NCBI RefSeq assembly: GCF_022581195.2
Contig: NC_061472.1
Span: 5,952,001 to 6,016,000 of the forward strand
Source: Helicoverpa zea
Lineage: Eukaryota > Arthropoda > Insecta > Lepidoptera > Noctuidae
DNA: 64,000 nt
Reading direction: 5' to 3'
The notes beneath the pieces are model-generated. The model saw only the letters and a list, made by a program, of their open reading frames with translations. It searched no databases and was not told the DNA's origin. Both the position numbers and the translations under genes were made by a program. Shown here one piece after another: positions 23,479 to 34,579 of the stretch (position 1 is its first letter; each line of letters starts with the position of its first letter).

Positions 23479-26400
23479 TTTCGGAGGGTTATCATTATTT
23501 CTCTTTGAAAAGGACAGAATTATAATATCACAGTACTTCCTAGAAGCTCCAACAGCAAAAGGTCAAGGAAATCATGAATTGTTTTTACTTAATTATTAAT
23601 AACCAAGCTTCCATTTTCCCTTTAAATGTTAAAGGTGTTCAAATCAAGTACATACACCTACTTCAATTTGTACCTAAATATTCAAATAGGTGTTAAAAAT
23701 TAAATTAGCAAATATGATTAGAAAAGTGGATTTTATCGTTAAACTGATTAAAAAAAAAAAAAGAAAAAAATCATTTATTAAAACAACGCGAAACCGAATA
23801 TTGAATACTTACATTGAAAATAAAGCATCTTTGTGGGCGGGCGACTATATTTCAGTCAGACAAATATCAAAAGATGAAGTATTTTATATCAATTTGCGCA
23901 TTCGTGCAAAGTATATTTAAGTAGCTCCGTTTCCTCCCCGGTCTTAGCTTTTTAATGGCGCCATTTATGGGGATGGGGTAAAATATCCGTATAAAGGGAG
24001 ACGGACCAAGAATTCCGATGATTGCACCGTGCCCTGAATACAGCAAAGTCTTCGCTATTAAAATTAACGGCAGACCTTCAAAAATACCCATTCCTTTACT
24101 TCTAAATATGCTATATTTTATAGCATTAAGAAGAGCTCAAATTCCCCAGTAATTAAGTTGATATTCTCGGAGTTAAAAGATTCACGTAAAATGCGATGGT
24201 TATTGCTGCCAAAACGTTCTGTGGGCGCGAATGGACATTGATTGGGCATTGTGAGTTGCCCAACAATGAGCAATCACGGCCGGAGGTCTAGTACTAATAG
24301 TAGCTACTTGGCGCGAAACGCACTTCATTTCAAAGCCTGTTATGATGGCTCTCGACAGCGCTCGTCATCCACTTCTGAGAGTACGCGTACCTAATCATAC
24401 GCCGCGTATAACCGTCAGTTATTTCACGAATGACAGCTCGCCAGCTGCTCGCGCGATCGTTTACAATTAACAAACCGATAACAAGTACGTTATTCGCAGG
24501 CAGGTCGATATTAAGCCTCTATTGTGAGAGCGAAAAGCAATCGGAAGCTATCGAAACTAGTTTCAACGGTAACTAACACGGGATAGAACTCGCTAGAACA
24601 GGCAATTTATTTTTAAAGATTTTATTCTTTAGTCTGTCCTTAATCAATAACCTTGAAAGTTGGTAATAAATTCTCGACAAATGTCTACATTCTCTGAAAA
24701 CAATTTCTAAGTACAAAGTTCAAACTTCTAGTACACTTGAACCTGTTGATTTTCTAAGTAATTTTAAGTTAATTTCGGGAAAGTAGTCGCCGAAGAAAGA
24801 CTAACAATCGTGTCACCTCGAAAATCAATTAAAATCCTGTCACTACGGAAGGTTGTAATCGTGGGGGTCTATTTTTAAATCGAGCGATATGGCTTTGCGG
24901 GAACGATACCCTCGGGGAGCATTGAGTCGATGTTCGTTTAATAGGGATCTATTGTTGTATATGGCCCGATTAATTACTATTGTTTGTTGTAAGCTCTAAG
25001 GAAGCAGATTGTGATTTTGTAGACTTCATTTACTGCTTGACTAAGTTGACAGAATGCTTAAGAAAGTTTAACAAAAATTGGTCCTAATTATAGCGCTCAA
25101 TGAATAAGTGGCGCCTCAGCAGCCTACTTTAATACTCCCCCTCTTCCAATATCACAATTTGAAATTCTATATTCCAGGATTGTTCGTGTTTCGTTTCATA
25201 GTAAAAATCGCTTCGCCAAAATCTCGCTAACATTTTGAACAAACTCCAAGTTTCATTACATTTCCGTGAACAGTTGGACAAACAGACCCAGTTTTCTTAG
25301 CCAATCTAGTGGGTGGATAGTTCGGCAATAATCGGAAGGTTTCGGCCAGCCGATTGTAGGCTATATCGCCTTCTACGATACCCTTGAGAAACGTATAGCT
25401 GAACTCTAATAGGGATCCATTGTGATATCCGCTGGCTTAATTACAACTGTTCAAATGATGTTGAGGATGTTCACTAGGTCAATACGATGGTTTTCCAGGG
25501 CTAATGACAATATTCAATTGCGTTTAAACCTAGTGCGAATAAATAAGAGCAAATATTTAATACTGTCCAGGCAGTCTGAGCAGCTTAAATACTTAGCAGT
25601 AAATTGAAAGAAAAACAACCATCTCAGACTGAAAATAAGTTGATGTACTTTCCTTTTAGTACTTAGCCGTCTTTCATCGATAAAAACGTGAGATAAAACT
25701 ATAAGAAGATTTAGCTACTCGATTATGCTTCGCAAAGACTTTAAGTCGCTCAGTTCCCATTTCAATAAATACTTTAACGGACCTTTAACACTGAATATCT
25801 TACCACAGAGTATACCCATTTTCTAGAACCTAGATAATCTGTGAACATGAGTGAAAATCTACAGGTACCCACTACGGCAACGGATAAACATAATGCTAGT
25901 TTTCTCTGAGCACTTTTCTACTCTCAACATAGCCCGTAAAGCTAAATGGCCCCACTAGAAGTAATGGAAACTCATTACGATATAATTTTAAGCATTTTTA
26001 AAAGCGATAGCCATCTATGCAGCTGCGCAAAGAAACTTAATATTGGAGATGATATCTTGTTAGATTCCCGACAGTCGTGAACGGATATTCTTGATTGGCG
26101 ATAGCAGACGATTTATGCATTGTGTAAACTCTAGGAAATTTACTAGCGTACATAGTTGTAATAGACGACTTTGCAAAAAGCTGCAGTGAGACTAACATTC
26201 AAAGAAGACTTAAGATAAGCCAATTGTATCGATCAATAGTTAATGCCTTTCGATGGATGCATTAATTCTAATTAAAACCAGTCTTAGATCCCGTGTCTGT
26301 TGATGCAAAGCTAAGGCTTAAGCTCGAAGCACGGGACGGAGAGACTTCTCAACGCACATAAATCACATAATGTGATACTGGCTTAGTACTCAGCAAAGAT

Positions 26401-26827
26401 AAAAAGCAAAGTGCACATAGTGCAGACAAACTAAGCAATATCCTCGTATTTGTGCATCTAAAACAGCGAAGGTATTTATATTTGTCGTACTCGGCCCCAG
26501 TAATTCTTTGAACTATCTCAGTTTTCCGAGGCAGCAAGATTAACAGTTACTGTTTGGCGCAGAAAATACAAATAGCCTTTGGACATTTAAATTTGTTCTA
26601 CTCGTTACTAGGATTTGTGTTTAGCTAGAATTCCAATTAGGAGTTTAACTTTAATTAAGCGGGAGTGTTGAGTAGTTTTGACATCGGTTAAGTCAAAATG
26701 TGGCGGAAAAATCTGATGTCGGATTTTTTGGTCCCAGCGATGGCAAGTTTGAGATGCGTCGGCCAAATATGGAAACACTTCTTTCATACCATTACATTTT
26801 TTTAAAGTACATATACGTGTACGTTTG

Positions 26828-27083
26828 ACGACCTCGATGGCGCAATGGTCATCATGCCGGACCGCCGAACCTGAGGTCCCGGGTTCGATTCCCGGTTCGG
26901 TCGACATTTGTGTGATGAGCATGCTTGTTGGCCGTGGTCTGGGTGTTATATGTATTTATAAATATGTAGCTATATGTAGTTTATCAGTTGTGTTAGCACC
27001 CATAACACAAGTTAATAAATAACTTACCATGGGGCTAACCGACCGTGTGTGAAAAAGGTGTCCCGACATTATTATTATTATTA
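26828..27083 (+). mobile_element. tRNA-derived SINE
   Basis: The head is tRNA-like: an A-box-like TGGCGCAATGGTC (about 26838-26850) and a canonical B box GGTTCGATTCC (26882-26892) form an internal RNA polymerase III promoter, with paired CCCGG/CCGGG bases around the T arm. The body continues with ATGAGCATGCTTGTTGG and GTGGTCTGGGTGTTATATG, and ends in an (ATT)n tail at about 27067-27083. I recognise this as a widespread lepidopteran SINE. It has no coding capacity and would use a partner LINE for retroposition. A clean target duplication was not resolved. The 65-codon frame 26825-27022 across it is incidental. Confidence 0.85.
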
Positions 27084-30000
27084 TACTTTGTACTTATGAG
27101 TACATATATTATACGACAAACAAATCCCAAAACGTCCACGCTCAATACATTAAAATTGACGCAGACGTCACATGAACTATAACATTGAAGAGAAAAGCAT
27201 CAGTGTTCGATCCACTCAAAGAGCAGAAACATAGGATTGCCATTAGGTGCTTACTTAAGATGTCAACGCATACATAGGCATGATCGAATTACCTTGTGTA
27301 TACTTACCTTTATGCATTCACGTAGAAATTTCATAAGAAAATCCTTTTTCGTTTCACAATATTCAATTCTAGAACATGTATTTTATTTAATGTGCCTTGC
27401 TTTTGTGTTTTAAACGATGTTGTAGGTTTCTTTCAGTTATTTTTGTGTTTTATTGAAATTCGATGTTTTCGTCTCTAGTGATCTGGAAATCTGATTAAGA
27501 CTATGATTTTCTAAAAGTTTAGCCTGATTTTATATATTTTAATGTCCGTTTGTTTTTGACAACAATGTTATTTTTAAGCTTCTACAATCGACTACGAAAA
27601 TATACACCAAAAATAGTAATGAAACGCTCATTTTCCGTAAAGATAAAAGGTACATAATTACGCTTAAAATTACAGCCGGGAATATTTTTGGAAGTCATCA
27701 TATTTATTATTATAATACCTATGTTTGTACCTACGTCAGTTCGCGTGACGATAATCACGTAACGGACTGTTTTACTAGGCGGGTCGAAACAACTCGTGTT
27801 ATCATATCATCGATAGCACGGCTGGTTTGCCCGTTCCTGGCAAAAAGTGCGTCCGATAGCGAAGTGGCCGCTCTGATTTTAATATTTGATCTATGCGGTG
27901 CAGGTAACGTGAATGCGTACTGACTGTTGCTAAGTAAAATGGTGTTTAAAATATTCTGGGAGTTAGAACTTAGAATACGTTGTGCCAACTGAACTATAAG
28001 TTTGATTTTGAAATTCGAACAGAATGTATCTAGAAATTGGGTGCATTCTTTATTCAAGATGGCGATGGATTTTGTAGGCGCGGAAATTTCCAAATTCGCA
28101 AAATATGTATTCAAAATTCGAACGACAGTCGGACATCCCTACTTTTGTCAACAGTTCAAATGAACCGAGCTTTATTATCACACATATTTATTTAATTAAT
28201 TAAATAATCATGCAGACAGCTCATCAATCGAATGAGTTACCAAAATAAATTATTAATTTGTTTAAACATGACATTAATGTTAAATATTAATAAAATCAAA
28301 AAGGCAAATTCTTGTTGCATCTGCTATAGTTTGCATCTGACACGTTCGATTGCAATTTTCATTTTATCGCTATTGTGCCGATGCCGATTGACGGAAATAG
28401 GTTAATGCGATACTCAGGCAATCTATCGCTAGGTGATAACCTTCCACATTTATTTATTCTCAGTAAATCTGTACCTACTTAGAAGATTTCATAATCTTAG
28501 GTGCATGACCTAACTAATAAATTGGACATGATATCGTGCATTTTGTATTGTAACATCTCTGCTTCAGCACAATACGTTTTGTCCCAATTATAATGTTCTG
28601 AATTGAATTCGGCATTCGACTGCTCCAAATTAGGTTCATCGTACTGAAAATAAATTCACAGCTTTTGATTTTCGCTGAAGCATGACGAAATAGCTAGCTA
28701 GGTAATTAAGTATAAGAGCTAGTCATTATTTTCCAACAAGTTTTCAAAATCAATACAGTATGCAAAAAAGTCATTCACATTTTTGACAACTGACCGCTTT
28801 GAAACCAAAACTCGGTTTTATTGTTACCTTTCATAAAAATGTCAGCCATGTTGCATGCATTCCGCGGCCATTGAATGGTCCGGTTGCATGATGACGTCAT
28901 CACATAGGCAGCCGTGTCACAGAAGCCATACACAGACCACTAAGCGCACAAACGCGCCGCACCGCAAACTTTGCTCTCCATTACCACTTCAGTTCATAAC
29001 CTCTTCGTAATAACTCGAAGGGAGTCCGCAATGTATAAAAAGTACTGAATAAAACTCGGCATATGTTGTAGAAATTGTCAGTGGTTGAGGTGAGAGCAAG
29101 GAGCATAAATTAAGGCTAATGAATGGCTTATTGTGTGAGGGACAGGAAATTATTATTGGTGGGACGCTCGTGTTACTGAGGGTCATACATGACTGAACAG
29201 GGCTTACGGAGCGTATTTTACCGTATTTTATTTATAATTTTAAAACAACAAGTTTACTACTGAATGCTGAAGGCTCTCTGCTGATTGCTAAATAAAAACT
29301 TTACGAAATGTGTTAAGATACAAGTATAAATTGAAAGGGCTTTGTTATTGTTGGATTTAAATGTTAATACAAGTCAGTTAATCAAAGCACATCTAATTGC
29401 ATTCCCAAACTTAAACCTACTTTTCTGTTCGAGTGTTTGAAACTTGCTCCTGGCACATAAAATTTCACAAACGTAATGAATAAGCTTGCATATTGAATGT
29501 AAATATCGAGTCGAGTGTAACCAAGTCTGTTTGTTACCGGTTTATTGAAAGGTACAGTTCATACTTATACTTGAACGAGTCGTGGGTTTGGCTCCGTCGG
29601 GATTGCTATTGTTCTCAGAAAGGCTTAGCAACTCTGTGGTACATAATAAGTAGCTAGGAGTAGGACCTGCAAACTCATAACCTTGTTTGTTGTGCATGTT
29701 TTAAAATGTTTGGCAGCCAGCTTCGCGAACGCTGAGCGAAAAAAAAAACTTACGGTTTAATTTAGGAACTCCTATTCAGGTTATGAAATTGGAACCTTAT
29801 TGTTCACACTTTAAGTTTCAATATTTAATGCGCCGTTTTCCTATTTTGTCATGGTATAGAAGAGAGGAAAACAATTGGACTTGTGATACTTTAGAAATCA
29901 AAGTTAAGTGTCCTCTCTTGTTAAGTGTTTTATCGTCGATACAATATGTTATCTTAAATCAAGCTTAGATTTAGACAGATTTTTGGGAGTAAATTCGTTC

Positions 30001-30531
30001 ATTCAATTAAATGCTTATGCGTTGTTTTCAGATAGTGTACTAAGTCTTGTTAGGTCTTAAGAAAGAACTGAAGGCTTTCCACATTGCGTAACAGGGCAAC
30101 ATAAGGTGGTAGAAGCTACGACTATATTTTTAGAACAATAACTTTTGTCGGACAAGAAAGGGCTAGCTAATACCTACTTACGCAATAGAAAATAACGAAA
30201 AGATCACATGAAGGTGATTTAATAAACGATAACTAGACAGCTGAAACCTTTCTAGCCATGAATACATGGGTATCTGGGTCATATGAAGGGGACTTTCATA
30301 CTCCTGGCCGGAGCAATTCTGAGAAACAATAGCCTGCCATGGGCACGATCGCCTTTCACCGAGACAAATGACTTTATCGACCATCTTTGCTAATAGCTGA
30401 CCTCTTGGAGAATTATTTTATTATTAAATACTTACTCAACTAGTTGTGCTTTGCAGTTTCACCAACAGACCTACCACGTCGTGCTAATGCTAATCGACCG
30501 TATTTTTGTTAATTTTACGTGCCTTCAGTGT
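27084..30531. other. Unassigned non-coding stretch
   Basis: The longest frame (27755-28114 minus, 119 codons) has no resemblance that I can name. It could be an old mobile-element remnant or chance. A CpG-richer patch at about 28850-28980 has no long frame. No defined repeats were seen. Confidence 0.5.
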
Positions 30532-30548
30532 TACCTAAGTTTGCCACT
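30532..30548. repeat. Left 17-bp target-site duplication (TACCTAAGTTTGCCACT)
   Basis: Exactly repeated at 30641-30657. The length is typical of target-primed retroposition. Confidence 0.85.
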
Positions 30549-30640
30549 CATCATCCTCCGAGCCTTTTTCCCAATCATGTTGGGGTCGGCTTCCAGTCTA
30601 ACCGGATTCAGCTGAGTACCAGTGCTTTACAAGAAGCGAG
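30549..30640 (+). mobile_element. Short retroposed repeat fragment (92 bp)
   Basis: The body contains TTGGGGTCGGCTTCCAGTCT, then AACCGGATTCAGCTGAGTAC and CAGTGCTTTACAAG, a sequence I know as a highly repeated, well conserved element in Lepidoptera. It is flanked by an exact 17-bp direct repeat, so it arrived as a discrete insertion and not by decay of a longer local copy. It ends ...AAGAAGCGAG without a poly(A) or simple-repeat tail. No protein-coding capacity. Confidence 0.75.
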
Positions 30641-30657
30641 TACCTAAGTTTGCCACT
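30641..30657. repeat. Right 17-bp target-site duplication
   Basis: Exact copy of 30532-30548. Confidence 0.85.
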
Positions 30658-32467
30658 GTTTATCCAAAAAAATATCTACATGTACATATGCGTATTGTGT
30701 AATTTTTAGTTTCTGAGTATCGGTGTTCGAGCAAACAAATAAACTGTTCAGCTATTCCGTTTTATTAGCCTATCTTTTATCATCTTTATCTTTCGTCATC
30801 GACCAGAGAATTTCGGCCCTTGAATGGAGCGCGGAAGAAATAGTGAAAACCTTGTCAGTGCATTCTTAAATCAACTTGAATGGTTACTATCCCTATATAG
30901 GTACCTTCTTTACCTACTTTGTTTAATGTTTTCGCATGATTAATGAGTTAAACATGTTGTTTATTTCCTAATTTGTCAAATGACAGGTTGTTAATAATGA
31001 CTAAGTAATTGAGTCGATAAGATACACATTCTAGACAGACATTATTTAGAACATGTGCATAATCATACATAACCCTGGATAGATTCTGAAGGTGAATGAT
31101 TCAAGACAATCTTCGTAAAAATAAATGTATTGAATTAAACCAGTCTTTGAAGCAACGAACTTTATAAATAAAATTGAGGAAGATAAATGTAGGTCTTCTT
31201 GTAAGTAATTAAAAAATACTTCGGATTACGTATTCGATTTAAATGACGTGTTCTTTTAGCGGCACTTTTTCTCAGATGGGTAAGTAGGTACTATTGCACA
31301 ACTTCCTACCTATGGTGATTCATATGACTTGACTAATTTACCAACTAGGTAATTTAGGAACTAATTTAGTAGTTAGGTAGAGGTATCTTGGCTACCTAAC
31401 ACATTAGGTACCTACTGTTAAATAATACTTACTGAGAAAAACCTAAGCAATTTACTAAATGGGTGAATGGGTAGGTGGATAGGTATACCTATAAACCTGG
31501 TGTTTTTATAAAAATGACACGTGTTTAATAATAACAAGTCTCGAAATTAGAAGACGTCTAAAAACTGGTTTTATGGCACAAATGACTTTAAAGATAACAA
31601 ATGACAATAATTTTGTGAGAAATTTTCCCATGGGAAGGTAACCTTCTTACCTACCTGCTGAGTTGTTATTATTTTACGCATCTTTTAGAATAGAATAGAT
31701 ATTTATTGCTTATGGCGTAATCTTAAAAGTAGGTACCATCCATGCATAGTTTGTAAAAAAATATTTCTTGTAGGTACCTATAATGTAGCAAGTAGATACC
31801 ATTAACTTACCAGACTGGAAAAACCGTCATTGTCAATACAAGTACTTAGTTAGGTACTCACTTAACTTATTTTTATCAAGTAAATAAAACACGAGTAGGC
31901 AGGTTTACTGAGAGAAGGTACATTACCAACCGCCTTCAAGTCAAACATTACAAATTCCTCTGCAAAGGGGTATTATTACTACTAGGTATTTAAAGGAACC
32001 TACGGCCGACTCACTACAACCGCTTACTTATCTCTCAAGCAACAACGCTTATTATTATTTACCAGCGTGATATCTAAGTATAGCAGGTAAGAATTTATTG
32101 ATAGGTGCGCCCGTCTTATCGTAAAATTCCGTTATCAAGCGGCCGTCACTGTCGTCAGTAACAGTCATTTTACTTAGTCACTCGCTTTTACCAAGAAACA
32201 GGAAACAAACACTTCATTCATGTAAATTGACCATCGATATTGCAATATAATATCCGGAAAATTACCAAGATAAAATACCACATTCCTACCTAGACTCTAA
32301 AACCGAGAATAAGTAAGAGTACGAACCTCAGAACTTGTTTATGACGTCATTTAGGCACTCATTTTAAAAATTCAAAAGACGTTCCAAGAAGCGAACAAAA
32401 GGCAATAGAACAAAGCACCACGACAAACGTAGGGCTGCGTGTGCACAGGTAAGAAAGCAGTTTTTAC
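30658..32467. other. Non-coding stretch with a dense TAGGTA/TACCTA cluster (about 31270-31900)
   Basis: No gene recognised. Between about 31270 and 31900 the words TAGGTA, TACCTA and the palindrome TAGGTACCTA occur at least ten times in both orientations. They are irregularly spaced, so this is cryptic simplicity and not a tandem array. It could also be part of the first intron of the minus-strand gene that starts at 32552. Confidence 0.5.
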
Positions 32468-32552
32468 CTTTTGTGTATTGCGCCGACGCCACCGCTAGCG
32501 AATAGAGCAACAACGCGGTGAGGAAGCCCCCCTCACTCCCGCGCACGAACAT
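32468..32552 (-). CDS. First coding exon of a secreted or membrane protein (signal peptide)
   Basis: From the ATG at 32552 the minus strand encodes 28 residues: MFVRGSEGG, then the hydrophobic core FLTALLLYSLAVA, then SASAQYTK. That is a textbook signal peptide with likely cleavage after ASA. The exon ends at 32468 with AAG followed by GTAAAA, a donor that leaves phase 1. A phase-1 intron right after the signal peptide is usual in modular extracellular proteins (general knowledge). The base at -3 of the ATG is A. The next exon would lie at lower coordinates and was not found, so the mature protein is unknown. The spondin-like gene upstream on the same strand has its own signal peptide, so this is most likely a separate gene. 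Confidence 0.55.
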
Positions 32553-32899
32553 GATTCTTGACTTGAGGTAATTCAACTTTATCGTATCACTACTCCGAGC
32601 ACGTCACTATAGTAAAAACTTGTCACAATCTCCTACAACGCTTTCACGAAGTCTTAAAACACATAACACGCACACTATCACAGATTTCAAACGCACATCC
32701 ATTTGAAAAATGTTCGTTTATCCGATAAGGTAGGTAACCGCTCAGACGTGGGACGAGGCATGCAGGTAAAACGAGTAAGCCTATTAAGTTTCAATGACTT
32801 AAAACTACCTATTTATAACGTTTTACATGGACTGATTACAATTAAACACGTTCGGCACGGTAGTTCTACACAATTTTGAATTTGGAAACTTCACATATT

Positions 32900-33236
32900 T
32901 TCGTAAAACAATTTCGAAGTTCGGAGCGACAACGGTGCGTACGCGAGACGCGACCACCCGGCGCATCGTTCGCGACTGAACTAGCGTGAAGTGAGTGAAC
33001 AATCAACAAGTTGGATAGCGCGCGAGGCGGGCCGTTGCGCTCGGAGCATGCGCTATCCGCGCCTATGTTCATACTCGACGAGCACAAACAATGTTGACAG
33101 TGGCGCCGCCTGGCGTCGCTCGGGCCCGCTCGGTTGCCGGCCGGCAACTTCCAACTGGTTATTTTCGCGCAAAAACGAGAAGACAGAATCTCTCCGCGAC
33201 CTAAACCTGTTCCGAGTCCACGCCTAGTCAATCCAG
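32900..33236 (+). promoter_or_regulatory. CpG-rich block ending in a plus-strand splice donor: candidate first exon/promoter
   Basis: This is the most CpG-rich segment of the host portion (GCGCGCGAGGCGGGCC, GGCGCCGCCTGGCG and similar). Its right edge is CAATCCAG followed by GTAAGTAC, a near-perfect donor at 33236/33237. No convincing coding frame runs to that donor, so an untranslated first exon is the simplest reading. On the minus strand the signal-peptide exon at 32552 starts about 350 bases away, so the interval 32553-32900 could be a shared divergent promoter. No TATA or initiator was decisive. Confidence 0.35.
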
Positions 33237-34200
33237 GTAAGTACAGAAATAAAATACCCGTCTATTCATGTAGTTGCTTTTCTTATGCATCCGTTCTAAT
33301 AACAATCGACGAAACAATTCTCATATTCAACTAACTTAGTATCTTGATCTTCACAGTTGCTGCTCATCGGCTGCGCTTGTGTATTATCTTGATACTGAAA
33401 CAATGGATGAATGCTCTAATTATTTAGTGTTGATTTTAATGAAGTATGTGTTACGAAAATAGTAAGTAATTAAATCATTGTGTTGAAAGATAAAGAGATA
33501 TCATTGTGATAACACTACCTACTTATTCTGTGATTAGAGTACCTACATTTTGTTGGTTTTATAACGTTCTTAACTCGTTATGAGGTCATTCATCTCTTAG
33601 AGACGGTTCATTCGAAGGCAAGTCGCGCACTGGTAAACTGCAAGAAGCGGGTTCGATTCTCGCGTCAACGAATTCGCAACTAGTTCAAAATGATTAATTA
33701 TTATTTACCATGTAATAATTCGGGTATGTACTTATGTATATGATAAGAAGCAAGCAATCGTGTTTAATTTATCGTCATAACTGTAGTGAAAATATTATGA
33801 CAAGAATATTATGATTAGGTCAAGCACGAGTTTTTTCAAGATTTACGAGGTATTTTTTACTGTTGGAAACTAAACCACTCGTTCCAGTTTTGACACATTG
33901 TAGTCATAAACTTCAGTACCTATTGCAAACCTCGTACTAGTTTGTCTATTTCGTGTTTTAGTATGAAACTTGGTTTCCACGACGTGTCAAGCAGAAACTA
34001 TATTGTGACTGCAACTATTATTTTCATACACATATTCTGAGTTAACGTTTAGACGTATATTAAGAAAAATGACGTCATCAAATGACAGCAAATCTTTTAA
34101 CAAAACAAAGTAATACCACAGATTACTATAATAGTTAGTAATACATGTAAAACAACTTCACCAACTGGGACATATCTAGCTATACATAATACATTTTTTT
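33237..34200. other. Unassigned, probably intronic or intergenic DNA
   Basis: I searched the minus strand here for the next exon of the spondin-like gene (the rest of the TSR cysteines) and found none. At 33649-33664 there is a B-box-like GCGGGTTCGATTCTCG, but no tRNA cloverleaf around it; it may be a SINE relic. Otherwise nothing. Confidence 0.45.
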
Positions 34201-34386
34201 TATAAATAGGCAAAATATGTATTTATGTTTGTTTGTGGATGAACTCAAAAATCACATTTGATTTAAAAATTATTTCACCGGTGGAGAGCTGCAGTGATCC
34301 CTAGTTACATAGGATATACATATCTTGTCCCGATACGCGCAGTAGTTTACAACGGGACCCGGGTGAAACCGTTTTAAAACGTCTAG
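34201..34386 (+). mobile_element. Helitron-like relic next to the spondin exon 8 donor
   Basis: The 3' part reads GGGACCCGGGTGAAACCG and ends in CTAG (34383-34386) followed by T, the Helitron 3' rule. The 5' end cannot be placed with confidence and the terminal hairpin is decayed. Its right edge lies only 15 bases from the exon 8 donor of the spondin-like gene, inside the following intron. Confidence 0.45.
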
Positions 34387-34401
34387 TTATCAATAACTTA
34401 C

Positions 34402-34579
34402 CTCATAATTCCCACCATAAATGTTAGCCTGCAATGGATATCGTTTCCTACTCCTCTCTCCAAGTCCGCAGTTTCCTCTGTCCAGGACACAGGGAGACCA
34501 GGCACCCCATTCACTGATGGAGCATCTGTCTTCACCCAAGTCTTGTTTCACTTCAGCTAGTAAGGGCTCTTCTTGGGGT
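34402..34579 (-). CDS. Spondin-like gene exon 8: start of thrombospondin type-1 repeat
   Basis: Acceptor CACTATTCCAG. Encodes LLAEVKQDLGEDR and then CSISEWGAWSPC with the WxxWSxC core, a CG motif in GNCGLGERSRKR and GGNYE. Donor GAG/GTAAGT, phase 0. The remaining TSR cysteines must be on a later exon. Confidence 0.88.

Larger units (their letters stand above)
22018..26820. other. Mostly unassigned non-coding stretch
   Basis: Apart from the hairpin at 23424-23478 and a Helitron-like relic at about 23252-23370, nothing is recognised. A patch at about 24180-24560 is richer in CpG and GC than its surroundings but has no long frame. The 115-codon frame 23252-23599 runs across the hairpin and has no family resemblance. 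Confidence 0.5.

Noticed and set aside
23252..23599. 115-codon plus-strand gene
   Set aside because: It crosses a Helitron-like relic and a perfect hairpin, so the open frame is incidental.
26825..26905. Functional tRNA gene
   Set aside because: A and B boxes are present, but the acceptor stem does not pair and the sequence continues into a SINE body with an (ATT)n tail.
27755..28114. 119-codon minus-strand gene
   Set aside because: No motif of any transposase or host family could be pointed to; left unassigned.
33600..33680. tRNA gene suggested by GCGGGTTCGATTCTCG
   Set aside because: Only the T-arm-like part is convincing; I could not build D and anticodon arms. At most a SINE relic.
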